Positions 1 to 9,945 of a stretch of DNA of 64,000 bases are shown here, in pieces (the stretch's first letter is position 1; the number at the start of each line of letters is the position of its first letter). Under the pieces are notes generated by a model that made no database searches, had not been told where the DNA came from, and saw nothing but the letters and a program-made list of their open reading frames with translations. The translations under genes and the position numbers were made by a program. The stretch comes from Cherax quadricarinatus (Eukaryota > Arthropoda > Malacostraca > Decapoda > Parastacidae): contig NC_091357.1 of the NCBI RefSeq assembly GCF_038502225.1, positions 3,029,913 to 3,093,912 on the forward strand, written 5' to 3'.

Positions 1-82
1 GGAGAAACATTATTCTCGACACCTAAATCGACGTGTCTGAGATACGGGACCTTCTAAAGACAGGGACCCACATGAATCTATG

Positions 83-219
83 ATGAAAGTGACATCACAG
101 GAACACACTGTGGAGGTGGATGTCTTAACCTGTTTGAAAGTGACAGATGGGCGAATTCCTTACATAGCTTTAAATCAAGAATAGGCATTTCAGAGGCTAC
201 AAGGTCAGGAGGGAGGTAA
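83..219 (+). pseudogene. possible C-terminal tail of a LINE reverse transcriptase
   Basis: One frame reads without a stop from about 83 to the TAA at 217-219. It contains WANSLHSFKSRIG, which resembles the WNSL...SFK..L/I tail that ends many CR1/Jockey-type LINE ORFs, including the family A ORF nearby (NSL...SIHSFKQRYD). No RT core is present, so this would be a 5'-truncated remnant. The match is short and could be chance. The rest of 1-480 shows nothing I recognise. Confidence 0.3.
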
Positions 220-483
220 CGGCAACCACTTGGCCAGAAGATAAGACTCCACCCACACAACTACAAACAGGAAAGAACACGGATTGGACAGAGACGTCTT
301 CTCACCCTCCCACTCCTCATAAAATTTAGACCAGGTCCTCTTGTCGTCCATAACTTTGTGTTGTCTCCTACCTCAACTTTTATCATCCTTACCATCATTT
401 TTCTTATCGCACCTTCCCTCGCTCACGTGGTGTATTGTGGCATTTATTGTTCAACTTTGTAGTATCTTAACTATTGACAATAA

Positions 484-530
484 TGCTGTGTGTGTGTGTG
501 TTACTGTGTGTTACTGTGTGTGTGTGTGTG

Positions 531-595
<65 letters not shown>

Positions 596-630
596 GTGTG
601 TGTGTGTGTGTTTCTGTGTGTGAGCGTGTG

Positions 631-709
<79 letters not shown>

Positions 710-758
710 GTGTGTGTGTGTGTGTGTTACTGTGTGTGTGTGTTACTGTGTGTGTGTG

Positions 759-789
<31 letters not shown>

Positions 790-799
790 TGTGTGTGTG

Positions 800-844
<45 letters not shown>

Positions 845-1027
845 GTGTGTTACTGTGTGTGTGTGTGTGTGTGTTACTGTGTGTGTGTTACTGTGTGTGT
901 GTGTGTTACTGTGTGTGTGTGTGTGTTACTGTGTGTGTGTGTTTGTTACTGTGTGTGTGTGTTACTGTGTGTGTGTTACTGTGTGTGTGTGTTACTGTGT
1001 GTGTGTTACTGTGTGTGTGTGTGTGTG
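484..1027. repeat. (TG)n microsatellite with GTTACTG interruptions
   Basis: Almost pure TGTG, broken at irregular intervals by ttactg, giving a compound microsatellite/minisatellite. Open frames across it encode only Cys/Val/Leu repeats and are not genes. The same repeat continues beyond the LINE at 1028-2470 and again beyond the LINE fragment at 2830-2961. Confidence 0.95.
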
Positions 1028-2470
1028 TACTCACCTAGTTGTACTCACCTAGTTGAGGTTGCAGGGGTCGAGTCCAAGCTCCTGGCCCCGCCTCTTCACT
1101 GGTCGCTACTAGGTTACTCTCCCTGAACCATGAGCTTTATCGTACCTCTGCTTAAAGCTATGTATGGATCCTGCCTCCACTACATCGCTTCCCAAACTAT
1201 TCCACTTCCTGACTACTCTGTGGCTGAAGAAATACTTCCTAACATCCCTTTGATTCATCTGTGTCTTCAGCTTCCAACTGTGTCCCCGTGTTGCTGTGTC
1301 CAGTCTCTGGAACATCCTGTCTTTGTCCACCTTGTCAATTCCTCTCAGTATTTTGTAAGTCGTTATCATGTCCCCCCTATCTCTCCTGTCCTCCAGTGTC
1401 GTCAGATTGATTTCCCTTAACCTCTCCTCATAGGACATACCTCTTAACTCTGGGACTAGTCTTCTTGCAAACCTTTGCACTTTCTCTAGTTTCTTTACGT
1501 GCTTGGCTAGGTGTGGGTTCCAAACTGGTGCCGCATACTCCAATATGGGCCTAACGTACACGGTGTACAGGGTCCTGAATGATTCCTTATTAAGATGTCG
1601 GAATGCTGTTCTGAGGTTTGCTAGGCGCCCATATGCTGCAGCAGTTATTTGGTTGATGTGCGCTTCAGGAGATGTGCCTGGTGTTATACTCACCCCAAGA
1701 TCTTTTTCCTTGAGTGAGGTTTGTAGTCTCTGGCCCCCTAGACTGTACTCCGTCTGCGGCCTTCTTTGCCCTTCCCCAATCTTCATGACTTTGCACTTGG
1801 TGGGATTGAACTCCAGGAGCCAATTGCTGGACCAGGTCTGCAGCCTGTCCAGATCCCTTTGTAGTTCTGCCTGGTCTTCGATCGAGTGTATTCTTCTCAT
1901 CAACTTCACGTCATCTGCAAACAGGGACACCTCAGAGTCTATTCCTTCCGTCATGTCGTTCACAAATACCAGAAACAGCACTGGTCCTAGGACTGACCCC
2001 TGTGGGACCCCGCTGGTCACAGGTGCCCACTCTGACACCTCGCCACGTACCATGACTCGCTGCTGTCTTCCTGACAAGTATTCCCTGATCCATTGTAGTG
2101 CCTTCCCTGTTATCCCTGCTTGGTCCTCCAGTTTTTGCACCAATCTCTTGTGTTGAACTGTGTCAAACGCCTTCTTGCAGTCCAAGAAAATGCAATCCAC
2201 CCACCCCTCTCTCTCTTGTCTTACTGCTGTCACCATGTCATAGAACTCCAGTAGGTTTGTGACACAGGATTTCCCGTCCCTGAAACCATGCTGGCTGCTG
2301 TTGATGAGATCATTCCTTTCTAGGTGTTCCACCACTCTTCTCCTGATAATCTTCTCCATGATTTTGCATACTATACATGTCAGTGACACTGGTCTGTAGT
2401 TTAATGCTTCATGTCTGTCTCCTTTTTTAAAGATTGGGACTACATTTGGTGTCTTCCATGCCTCAGGCAT
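1028..2470 (-). mobile_element. 5'-truncated CR1-like LINE, family A
   Basis: A non-LTR retrotransposon on the minus strand: RT ORF, then a short 3' UTR ending in a duplicated AACTAGGTGAGTAC motif at about 1028-1055. The 5' side stops abruptly at 2468-2470, where the TG/GTTACTG repeat resumes. The endonuclease and upstream ORF are missing, as expected for target-primed reverse transcription that ended early. Other pieces of this family lie at 2830-2961, 7094-7559, 7641-7693 and 49735-49783. Confidence 0.9.
1109..2470 (-). pseudogene. LINE reverse transcriptase, C-terminal part (family A)
   Basis: A 453-codon open frame with no internal stop. In order it holds the NYRPVSLT motif (residues 24-31), QHGFRDGKSC (60-69), FLDCKKAFD (95-103), the SGVPQGSVLGP block (153-163) and the catalytic FADD (184-187). 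A thumb-like and C-terminal region ending in SIHSFKQRYD follows. The type is CR1/L2/Jockey-group by motif; the exact clade is not certain. The first ATG spans the junction with the microsatellite, so it is not the original start. The element would code for reverse transcription of its own RNA, but without the endonuclease half this copy is presumably immobile. Confidence 0.9.
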
Positions 2471-2829
2471 GTGTGTGTCTGTTACTGTGTGACTGTGTGT
2501 GTGTGTGTTACTGTGTGTGTGTGTTACTGTGTGTGTGTGTTACTCTGTATGTGTGTGTTACTGTGTGTGTGTGTTACTGTGTGTGTGTGTGTTACTGTGT
2601 GACTGTGTGTGTGTGTTACTGTGTGTGTGTGTTACTCTGTATGTGTGTGTTACTGTGTGTGTGTGTTACTTTGTGTGTGTTACTGTGTGTTACTGTGTGT
2701 GTGTGTTACTGTGTGTGTTACTGTGTGTCTGTTACTGTGTGACTCTGTGTGTGTGTGTGTGTTACTGTGTGTGTCCGTTACTGTGTGACTCTGTGTGTGT
2801 GTGTGTGTTACTGTGTGTGTCCGTTACTG
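2471..2829. repeat. TG/GTTACTG compound microsatellite
   Basis: Continuation of the repeat at 484-1027 on the 5' side of the LINE, with regular gtgtgtgttactgtg units and some ctctgtatg variants. Confidence 0.9.
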
Positions 2830-2961
2830 TACTCACCTAGTTGTACTCACCTAGTTGAGGTTGCGGGGGTCGAGTCCGAGCTCCTGGCCCCGCCTCTTCA
2901 CTGATCGCTACTAGGTCACTCTCCCTGAGCCGTGAGCTTTATCATACCTCTGCTTAAAGCT
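2830..2961 (-). mobile_element. solo 3' end of family A LINE
   Basis: About 130 bp closely matching the 3' end of the LINE at 1028-2470, including the duplicated CTCACCTAGTTG motif. It stops at the same kind of sharp 5' truncation, after cttaaagct, and is flanked on both sides by the TG/GTTACTG repeat. It contains no ORF beyond the last codons. Confidence 0.9.
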
Positions 2962-3270
2962 GTTACTGTGTGTGTGTTACTGTGTGTGTGTTTGTGTGTT
3001 ACTGTGTGTGTGTGTTACTCTGTGTGTGTGTTACTGTGTGTGTGTTACTGTGTGTGTGTGTTACTGTATGTGTGTGTTACTGTGTGTGTCTGTTATTGTG
3101 TGACTGTGCGTGTGTGTGTTACTGTGTGTGTGTTGCTCTGTATGTGTGTGTGTTACTGTGTGTGTCTGTTACTGTGTGACTGTGTGTGTGCGTGTATTAC
3201 TGTGTGTGTGTTACTGTGCGTGTGTGTGTTACTGTGTGTGTATCTATTACTGTGTGACTGTATGTGTGTG

Positions 3271-3347
<77 letters not shown>

Positions 3348-3389
3348 CTGTGTTTGTGTGTGTTACTCTGTGTGTGTGTGTGTTACTCT

Positions 3390-3429
<40 letters not shown>

Positions 3430-3528
3430 GTGTGTGTTTGTGTTACTGTATGTGCGTGTGTTTGTGTGTGTGTGTGTCTTACTGTTTGTGTGTGTCTTAC
3501 TGTGTGTGTGTGTCTGTTACTGTGTGTC

Positions 3529-3570
<42 letters not shown>
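2962..3570. repeat. TG/GTTACTG compound microsatellite
   Basis: Third block of the same compound repeat, with a pure (TG)n core at about 3274-3342. Confidence 0.95.

Positions 3571-3618
<48 letters not shown>
3571..3618. repeat. (GA)n microsatellite
   Basis: An uninterrupted GA dinucleotide run directly abutting the TG repeat. Confidence 0.95.
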
Positions 3619-3620
<2 letters not shown>

Positions 3621-4060
3621 ACTGCTCCTGTAGCTGCAGGGACAGTAACTTTTCATGTAATGTTTTAAATATACAGTTTCTGACTTACTTGCTGTATCCT
3701 CTTTAAAGTCTTTCCAATTTTTTTATTATCTCTTCCTCTCTACTTTTTCTCAATTCACTAGTTATCCTCTTTTGCCAGTATAATCTTCTTTACCCATTCT
3801 TTCATATCTTCTTTTTAACTGATACGTAGTTATGTCTCTTTAGTTCCCATCAGCCAAAGTACAAAATATTAAGGAAAAACATCTGATAGCCACTAATCTT
3901 TCCTACTTCCGGTATAGCTAACAACTTGGGAATTAGCTAGTTGAATTTGTCTCCTTTTTTTAGTTGCCTGACAGTGCCGCCTCTGAGACTGTCAGGCGCT
4001 TTCAGTTTGAGGTCTCTATTTCAACCTAATTTCTCTTCTCTCTACCTTCATTCTTTACTT
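3619..4060. other. AT-rich spacer, no gene seen
   Basis: Non-repetitive AT-rich DNA with no convincing coding potential in any frame. Confidence 0.6.
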
Positions 4061-4135
4061 GCGTAGCTCGGTTGGTAGCGCACTCAGCTAACAGCTGGGA
4101 AGATATCCTCAACAACACGGATTCGAACCTTTGCC
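4061..4135 (+). repeat. tRNA-like SINE head (fragment)
   Basis: Begins with a box A-like tagctcggttggtagcgc and has a box B-like ggattcgaacc about 45 bp later. These are the two internal RNA polymerase III promoter boxes of tRNAs and tRNA-derived SINEs. The region between does not fold into a good cloverleaf by eye, so it is more likely a SINE head than a tRNA gene. The SINE body seen at 8262 does not follow. Confidence 0.45.
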
Positions 4136-4299
4136 TAGAAAAAATTAAGTCTGTGGCACTTGAGGTCTGCTCAAGGCACATTCCATTATTAAAAAGAAAG
4201 AGAAGATGTAAACTAGAAAGAGAGACGCTCCCTATACAGATGAAGGCGAAGAATCACAGAGCTGAGAGGGGCAAATATATCTGAAATATGAAGGGAGGC

Positions 4300-4483
4300 A
4301 CTGGAGCATACCTGGAGAGGGTGTCGTGGGTCGACGCCCCCGGGGCTCGGTCTGAGACCAGGCCTTGTGGTAGATCAGGGTCTAATCAACCAGGCTGTTA
4401 CTGTTGGCCGCACACAAACTGACGTACGAACCACAGCCCGGATGGTCAGGAACTGACTTTAGGTGCCTGTCCAGTGCATTTAG
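4300..4483 (-). mobile_element. 3' end of family B LINE
   Basis: The reverse complement matches the last part and 3' UTR of the LINE at 10256-12018: ...GGACAGGCACCTAAAG, the CCGGGCTGTGG block, the GACC..AGGCCTGGTC block and CTCCAGGTA at the 3' terminus. It is heavily 5'-truncated. The 90 bp between it and the next LINE are unassigned. Confidence 0.8.
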
Positions 4484-4576
4484 CGTGTAACTTATTCCAG
4501 TATTTGTCCACTGATCCCACAGAGGTGCTGATGTTAAGTCTGACTGACTTGGTGAGAGTCAATGTTATTAATACTG

Positions 4577-6085
4577 CGACGGAGTGGCAGGATTTACTTG
4601 GCTATCTAATGTAATTCCTATTTTTAAAACAGGGGACAAGTCGTTACCGTCAAATTACCGCCCAATAAGCCTGACCTCAATTGTAGGCAAATTACTAGAG
4701 TCAATTATAGCTGAGATTATAAGAAGCCATCTCGATAAGCATAGCTTGATTAATGATACTCAGCATGGATTCACAAGAGGCCGGTCTTGTCTGATTTATT
4801 AACTTTCTTCAGTAAAGCTTTTGAGGCTGTAGACTACGATAAAGAATTTGATATTGTTTACTTAGATTTTAGTAAGGCATTTGATAGAGTTCCGCACCAA
4901 AGACTGTTGAAGAAAGTAGCAGCTCATGGCATTGGGGGAAGGGTGCTCTCGTGGATCGAATCATGGCTCACAGACAGGAAGCAGAGAGTGTCCATAAATG
5001 GGGTTAAATCCGAGTGGGGATCAGTAACAAGTGGCGTTCCACAGGGATCAGTCTTGGGCCCGTTGTTGTTTATAATATATATCAATGATCTTGATGAAGG
5101 AATTACTAGTGATATGAGCAAATTCGCCGATGACACGAAGATAGGTAGGATAATTGATTCAAACGTAGATGTTAGGGAACTTCAGGAGGATTTAGACAAA
5201 CTCTACTCTTGGTCAGAAAAGTGACATATGCAGCTCAATGTAGATAAATGCAAGGTTCTGAAGCTCGGGAGTGTCCATAACCCTAGCACTTATAAGTTAA
5301 ATAATGTAGAAGTTAGCCATACAGATTGCGAAAAGGACTTGGGGGTTATGGTAAGCAGCAACCTTAAACCAAGGCAGCAATGCCTAAGCGTACGTAATAA
5401 GGCAAATAGATTACTGGGATTTATATCAAGAAGTGTAAGCAACAGAAGTCCAGAGGTCATACTGCAGCTTTATACATCATTAGTAAGGCCTCACCTAGAT
5501 TATGCAGCTCAATTCTGGTCTCCATATTACAGAATGGACATAAATTCGTTAGAAAACATTCAGCGTAGGATGACTAAATTAATACATAGCATTAGAAATC
5601 TTCCTTATGAAGAAAGATTGAAGACTCTTAAGTTACATTCACTTGTTAGACGAAGAATGAGGGGAGACGTGATCGAAGTGTATAAGTGGAAGATAGGTAT
5701 AAATAAAGGGGATATTAACAAGGTCTTGAGGATATCTCTCCAAGAGAGAACCCGCAGTAATGGATTTAAATTAGATAAGTTTAGATTTAGAAAGGACATA
5801 GGAAAGTATTGGTTTGGAAATAGGGTAGTTGATGAGTGGAACAGTCTACCTCCTTGGGTTATTGAGGCTAGGACTTTGGGTAGTTTCAAATTTAGGTTGG
5901 ATAAGTACATGAGTGGGAGGGGTTGGATTTGAGTGGGACTTGCACATCGGAGCTTGTTTCTTGGGTGGCATTGAAAATAGGGTTGGTCAAATGTTTGTTA
6001 CTGGGATGAATTGTAAAGGACCTGCCTAGTATGGGCCAACAGGCCTGCTGCAGTGTTCCTTCTTTCATATGTACTTATGTTCTTA
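4577..6085 (+). mobile_element. 5'-truncated CR1-like LINE, family D
   Basis: RT ORF remnants (4584-5932), then a 150-bp 3' UTR containing CCTGCCTAGTATGGGCCA and ending in a TTATGTTCTTATG-type short tail at about 6070-6085. The same 3' UTR type appears inverted at 34147-34312. Upstream ORF and endonuclease are missing. A second copy lies at 6349-6835 on the minus strand. Confidence 0.85.
4584..5932 (+). pseudogene. LINE reverse transcriptase pseudogene (family D)
   Basis: Three open segments make one RT. Positions 4584-4802 carry NYRPISLTSIVGKLLE and QHGFTRGRSCL. Positions 4787-5224 carry YLDFSKAFDRVPH, SGVPQGSVLGPLLF and the catalytic FADD (residues 113-116 of that segment). Positions 5228-5932 carry the C-terminal region with YTSLVRPHLDYAAQFW and a WNSLPPWV...FKFRLDKY end. 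A small deletion near 4795 shifts the frame. A TGA at 5222-5224 replaces a Trp codon that is TGG in the copy at 6349-6835. It is a dead copy of an otherwise well-preserved ORF. Confidence 0.9.
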
Positions 6086-6087
6086 TG

Positions 6088-6297
6088 GAACAATGCTCTT
6101 CTCCAGACTGAGGGACTGACCACCTCAAAACTTTAAGGGTGATGGACTGATTACATCGTCTTCAAATATCTTCTGCTTCTATCAACTTTCCTGTACTCGA
6201 CTGAAGAAGCCTACTGTGTAGGCGAAACGTTTCGAAATAAAGATACCTAACTGTTGCATATGAGTCTTACCTAACAACCTGTCGGTATTTTATACCA
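6088..6297 (+). mobile_element. PLE-type terminal repeat with hammerhead-like core
   Basis: Related to 15835-16180 and, on the other strand, to 6836-7020. Shared parts are CTCTTCTCCAGACTGAGGGA, GACTGACCACCTC, the CTGAAGAAGCC...GGCGAAACG core, and an AATAAAGAT segment just after it. No ORF is present. Assignment to Penelope-like elements rests on the hammerhead layout, because PLE terminal repeats are known to encode hammerheads. No PLE ORF is attached here. Confidence 0.5.
6197..6235 (+). ncRNA. hammerhead-like ribozyme motif H1
   Basis: Layout in order: TCGA (6197-6200); CTGAAGA core matching CUGANGA (6201-6207); one extra A; stem II GCCTAC/GTAGGC (6209-6214 with 6218-6223) closed by TGT; GAAA (6224-6227); CGT, making the palindrome ACGT with the last A; T6231 as the nucleotide before cleavage; then TCGA (6232-6235), which pairs with the first TCGA as stem I. 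AATAAA follows at 6235-6240. Stem III would form between two copies through ACGT, as in dimeric minimal hammerheads. The extra A between the core and stem II departs from the usual consensus. The fold was judged by eye. Confidence 0.55.
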
Positions 6298-6348
6298 TTT
6301 TAATGTTCAAATGTCACATTAGTTGCACTTGTGTCCTTTTACTTTACA
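6298..6348 (+). mobile_element. tail fragment related to the H5 repeat
   Basis: The segment aatgtcacattagttgcact and the following tgtgtccttttactt recur at 12868-12905, directly downstream of hammerhead-like motif H5. This is a piece of the same element without its core. Confidence 0.6.
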
Positions 6349-6835
6349 TTACGAATTTATGTCCATTCTGTAATATGGAGACCAGAATTGAGCTGCATAA
6401 TCTAGGTGAGGCCTTACTAATGATGTATAAAGCTGCAGTATGACCTCTGGACTTCTGTTGCTTACACTTCTTGATATAAATCCTAGTAATCTATTTGCCT
6501 TATTACGTACGCTTAGGCATTGCTGCCTTGGTTTAAGGTTGCTGCTCACCATAACCCCAAAGTCCTCTTCGCAATCTGTATGGCTAAGTTCTACATTATT
6601 TAACTTATAAGTGCTAAGGTTATGGACACTCCCGAGCTTCAGAGCCTTGTATTTATCTACATTGAACTGCATCTGCCACTTTACTGACCAAGAAGAGAGT
6701 TTGTTTAAATCCTCCTGAAGTTCCATAACATCTACGTTTGAATCAATTATCCTACCTATCTTTGTGTCATCGGCGAATTTGCTCATATCACTAGTAATTC
6801 CCTCATCAAGGTCATTGATATATATTATTGTGATG
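6349..6835 (-). pseudogene. LINE reverse transcriptase fragment (family D)
   Basis: Minus-strand open frame from NDLDEG through the catalytic FADDTKIGRI to YYRMDINS. It is nearly identical in protein to 5095-5550, with the Trp codon intact where the other copy has TGA. It is cut at both ends: the 3' part is missing at 6349, and the 5' side ends at 6836 where a PLE-type repeat begins. The two family D copies are inverted relative to each other. Confidence 0.85.
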
Positions 6836-7020
6836 AATGGTTTGAAAAACCGACAAGTTGAATATTGAGATACTTATGCAGCATATGGGAATCTTTATTC
6901 AGGAAACGTTTCGCCACACAGTGGCTTCATCAGTCCAATACAAAGAGGAAGGCGTAAGGAGAGGAGGAGTATGAGGTAATCAGTCCCTCAGCCTGGAGTC
7001 GATGTGTTCAGTCCACCAAT
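6836..7020 (-). mobile_element. PLE-type terminal repeat with hammerhead-like core
   Basis: On the minus strand this reads CTGATGAAGCCACTGTGTGG, then CGAAACGTTTCC and AATAAAGATTCCC, followed by a tail ending in a fused CGGTTTTTCAAACC segment. It is inverted relative to 6088-6297 and has a different stem II and stem I. No ORF is attached. Confidence 0.5.
6902..6936 (-). ncRNA. hammerhead-like ribozyme motif H2
   Basis: On the minus strand: GGA; CTGATGA core (perfect CUGAUGA); extra A; stem II GCCAC/GTGGC with TGT loop; GAAA; CGT making the palindrome ACGT; T; TCC. TCC pairs with GGA as a 3-bp stem I. Stem II and stem I both differ from H1 while keeping pairing, which is compensatory change. 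AATAAA follows within 4 nt. Confidence 0.55.
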
Positions 7021-7093
7021 CTTGTAGATTGATGAAAACTATCCCTGTAACCACAATTAACCGAGTAGAATTAGCTAAGTGCACAACACACTC

Positions 7094-7559
7094 AGTTTGG
7101 AACCCACACTTGGTCAAGCACGTCAGGCAATTAGAGAAAGTGCAAAGGTTTGCAACAAGACTAGTCCTGGTGTTAAGGGGCATGTCCTAAGAGGAGAGCT
7201 TAAGTAAAATTGACCTGACGACAATGGAGGACAGGGAGACTTGATAATAAAGAAAATACTGAGAGGAATCGACAGAGATAACATGTTCCAGAGATGGGAC
7301 ACAGCGACAAGGGGCCACAGTTGGAAGTTGAAGACTCAGATGAGTCACAGAGTTGTAAGGAAGTATTTCTTCAGTCACAGAGTTGTCAGAAGGTGGAATA
7401 GTCTGGAAAATGAGGTGTTGGAGGCAGGATCCATACATAGCTTTAAAAAATGGTATGGTGAAGCTCAAGGAACAGGGAGTGACCTAGTAGCGACAAGTGA
7501 AGAGGCGGGGTCAGGACCTATGACTCGACCCCTGCAACACAACTGAGTACAATTTGGTA
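7094..7559 (+). pseudogene. C-terminal part of family A LINE
   Basis: Protein segments VWNPHLVKHVRQLEKVQRFA (from 7099) and later QRWDTATRGHSWKLKTQM and SIHSFKKWY match the C-terminal half of the ORF at 1109-2470. There are frame breaks near 7190 and 7240. The 3' end at about 7545-7559 carries a decayed form of the GTGAGTAC terminus and runs straight into (AC)n. Confidence 0.85.
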
Positions 7560-7640
7560 AGTACACACACACTACACATACCCCCCCAAAAAAACGCAAA
7601 CTACACCACACACACACACAGACACACACACACACACACA
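7560..7640. repeat. imperfect (AC)n microsatellite
   Basis: AC dinucleotides with interruptions (tacacatac, a run of C and A). It is sandwiched between two family A 3' ends in the same orientation. Confidence 0.85.
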
Positions 7641-7693
7641 TTCGGGGCCAGGAGCTATGAATCGACCCTTGCAACCACATACAGGCGAGTACA
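7641..7693 (+). mobile_element. solo 3' end of family A LINE
   Basis: ggggccaggagctatgaatc followed by gacccttgcaacc and GAGTACACG matches the last 50 bp of the family A 3' UTR. It is a very short 5'-truncated copy directly after the AC repeat. Confidence 0.7.
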
Positions 7694-8257
7694 CGTTATA
7701 ACGTGCTTTTAACTTTTACATTTATAATTAGTTTTTCGATTAGAACTTTAGGTGTTGACATGACATAATCGTAAACAATTACATTCTCCAACATAATATT
7801 AGCGTCAATAACAGTGCAGTAATGAGAGTAGATTAAAGGTTTATAATACTTATTTAATTACTAGTTAAAACATGGGTGTTTCTCATTACAAATTAAGCCA
7901 CATAATTAGAGTTTCAAAAACCGGATTCATAAATTTTTTTACTAATGAATGCAACTCGAACCATTGTCAACATGGCGGCTCTGCGTCACCTAGCATTGCA
8001 GTATATCAAATTTTCTCGCATGTTTAAATGATACTTTCCCGTAAATATTTGAAAAAGTCAACAAAAATAATCTACATGCAAACATAACACTGGTTTAAAT
8101 TAACTGGTAGAACACGAAAATTAAAACGATACTTGAAAACCCAGTCTACACCCTTATGATGCCGATGAAGAGGTCTTGAAGGCAGAAATTGGACCTGTCT
8201 TCCATCTCTTGGATCTGACCTGATTGCCTTTATTTCCCCATGGTACTGTACGATCCA
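7694..8257. other. AT-rich spacer, no gene seen
   Basis: No coding potential. AACATGGCGGC at about 7971-7979 fits the YY1 consensus, a motif common just downstream of animal transcription starts, but nothing else here supports a promoter. Confidence 0.5.
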
Positions 8258-8261
8258 AACG

Positions 8262-8560
8262 TGTCCCGTAGCTCGATCGCTAGCGCACTCAACTCACACA
8301 CTAAGGTCCGAGGTTCTAATCTCTTCCAGTACGGCTGGAAAACATTAGGGACGTGTGTCTATAAGACACCTGCTGTCCCTGTTCACCCATCAGTTCAAAA
8401 TTGGTACCTGGGTGTTAGTCGACAGGTGTGCGTCGCATCCTGGGACAAAACTAACCTAATTTGCCCGAAATGCTCAGCATAACAAGGAGCTTTCTCTATA
8501 GAAGTATGTCACTGATGTCAGCTAGACCTTGTACATGTATTCATAGTAAATAAAGATATA
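8262..8560 (+). mobile_element. tRNA-derived SINE, tail type 1
   Basis: tRNA-like head with box A-like tagctcgatcgctagcg (8270) and a decayed box B (gaggttctaatctc). The body then carries AGACACCTGCTGTCCCTGT and GGTACCTGGGTGTTAGTCGA. The tail runs from AACCTAATTTGC to TAAATAAAGATATA. The body matches 21890-22150 and the inverted copy at 40556-40813; only the former shares the tail. A 240-bp open frame across it is accidental. Confidence 0.8.
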
Positions 8561-8739
8561 TTATGCTCCCTCTATTAATCTTTACTTTCGGAGAAAGGTG
8601 TAAACCGTGCAACATGTTCTGTAGAGCAGGTATAGTTTACTGCAGGACACACACTGTGTACTGTATCCTACACCTTATTTGTTCTAGAAAACACCCTGTG
8701 TGCTGTAATACACTATCCACTGCACTCTGGATTATGTCG

Positions 8740-9230
8740 TAAGTTCTGTTCAGAATATTCACGCCCAACGTTACTCTTAAACGCGACATCTCCACTGCTT
8801 CCAGCCTCCTTCTTGCTCTGACATCTTAATATTACGCTTAACTATGCGACATCTCCACTGCTTCCGGCCTCCTCCTTGCTCTGATATCTAAATACTACGC
8901 TTCACTATGCGACATCTCCACTGCTTCCAGCCTCCTCCTTCCTCTGACATCTAGATACTATGCCTCACACCCTTATGAAATTGTTTCTCCACTATTATAT
9001 GGTACATTGACCTTTTCGACTCGATACTCACGAATCTTACAATCCATAGACACCTATAAAAACCCCTTTCTTTTTTCCTCGTCCATTTAGTGGTTCATTC
9101 TCTCTATCACTTATCAACTCCCCACAAATTCACTTCCAAATATTTAATTGCATTCTTTTCCTCCATCCTCCTTTGTTTCGTTCTTATATCCAGTGTTTTA
9201 GGCAAAAATTTTAGTTACTTTCGATGAAGG
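8740..9230 (-). pseudogene. old, rearranged fragment of RTE-like LINE (family C)
   Basis: The reverse complement aligns by eye to the C-terminal region of the 44361-46608 LINE. The segment encoding ...RRRLEAVEMS... is repeated about three times between 8790 and 8960 (each with GCGACATCTCCACTGCTTCC), and a later part resembles the NVFRYLGV region. Many stops and shifts make this an ancient copy with an internal tandem duplication of about 64 bp. Confidence 0.6.
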
Positions 9231-9259
9231 CCCCCATTCCAGCCATAGAGGTGATACTT

Positions 9260-9260
<1 letters not shown>

Positions 9261-9315
<55 letters not shown>

Positions 9316-9317
9316 AT
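9261..9317. repeat. (TA)n microsatellite
   Basis: TA dinucleotides with two TATG interruptions, directly adjoining the MITE at 9318. Confidence 0.95.
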
Positions 9318-9704
9318 GTCGTGCCGAATATGTAAAACTGGTCAATTAGCAAGAACTCATTTAAAATTAAGACCTTTCTAAAAAAATTTCTTATACGTTT
9401 AAAGATATATTTTTTTTATTAATGTTAATGTAAAAAAATTATTTTTTCTCCAAAAGAATCTTAGAAAACTTACCTAACCTTATTATAACAAGAACAATTT
9501 ATTTTAGCCTAACCCAACTAAATATATTTTAGATTTGATTACAGTAATTTAATACTAAACAAACACAGTGAAATATATTTTGTTCGTTAGGTACAAAATG
9601 ATTTTGGCGAAATTATTGCATACACAAATTTTCACTTGTCCTATATGGCAAGATGAACGTTGATATTTAAGCCAAGATCGCAAGTTCTGCCTATTCGGCA
9701 CGAC
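9318..9704 (+). mobile_element. MITE copy M1 with GTCGTGCCGAATA terminal inverted repeats
   Basis: A 387-bp AT-rich element. The left end GTCGTGCCGAATATGTAAAA and the right end ...CTGCCTATTCGGCACGAC are inverted repeats. It has no ORF and sits inside a (TA)n run, consistent with insertion at TA. Related copies are at 30382-30769 (inverted), 32760-33049 (partial), 39489-39866 and 39867-40205. The autonomous partner is unknown. Confidence 0.85.
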
Positions 9705-9827
<123 letters not shown>

Positions 9828-9834
9828 ATGCGCA

Positions 9835-9945
9835 ATAAGAGCACAGTAAACAGATGATGTCACAATATGCAAAACAACCACTGTGAAAATATAGCGAAAT
9901 TCCAAGCGCTTTCGTGACTTCTCACTTCTCACGTGAGCAGGGTAA
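9835..9945 (-). mobile_element. PLE terminal-repeat fragment
   Basis: Contains CAAAACAACCACTGTGAAAA and CCAAGCGCTTTCGTGACTTC, matching the inverted ends of the PLE at 42540-44270. On the minus strand the GTGAGAAGTCAC hairpin, GAAA and the AGCGCT palindrome survive. The core 5' of the hairpin is replaced by a local duplication, so only half of the hammerhead-like layout remains. Confidence 0.65.

Noticed and set aside
490..1126. Open frames rich in Cys/Val/Leu across the TG repeat
   Set aside because: They are direct translations of (TG)n with GTTACTG breaks, with no complexity or start context.
4061..4135. Functional tRNA gene
   Set aside because: Boxes A and B are present but I could not form a proper acceptor stem or anticodon arm; a SINE head is more likely.
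7967..7985. Promoter at the AACATGGCGGC motif
   Set aside because: A single YY1-like site without NRF1, Inr, splice donor or ORF nearby.
8240..8482. 80-codon plus-strand frame
   Set aside because: It lies within a tRNA-derived SINE; homologous copies do not keep the frame.
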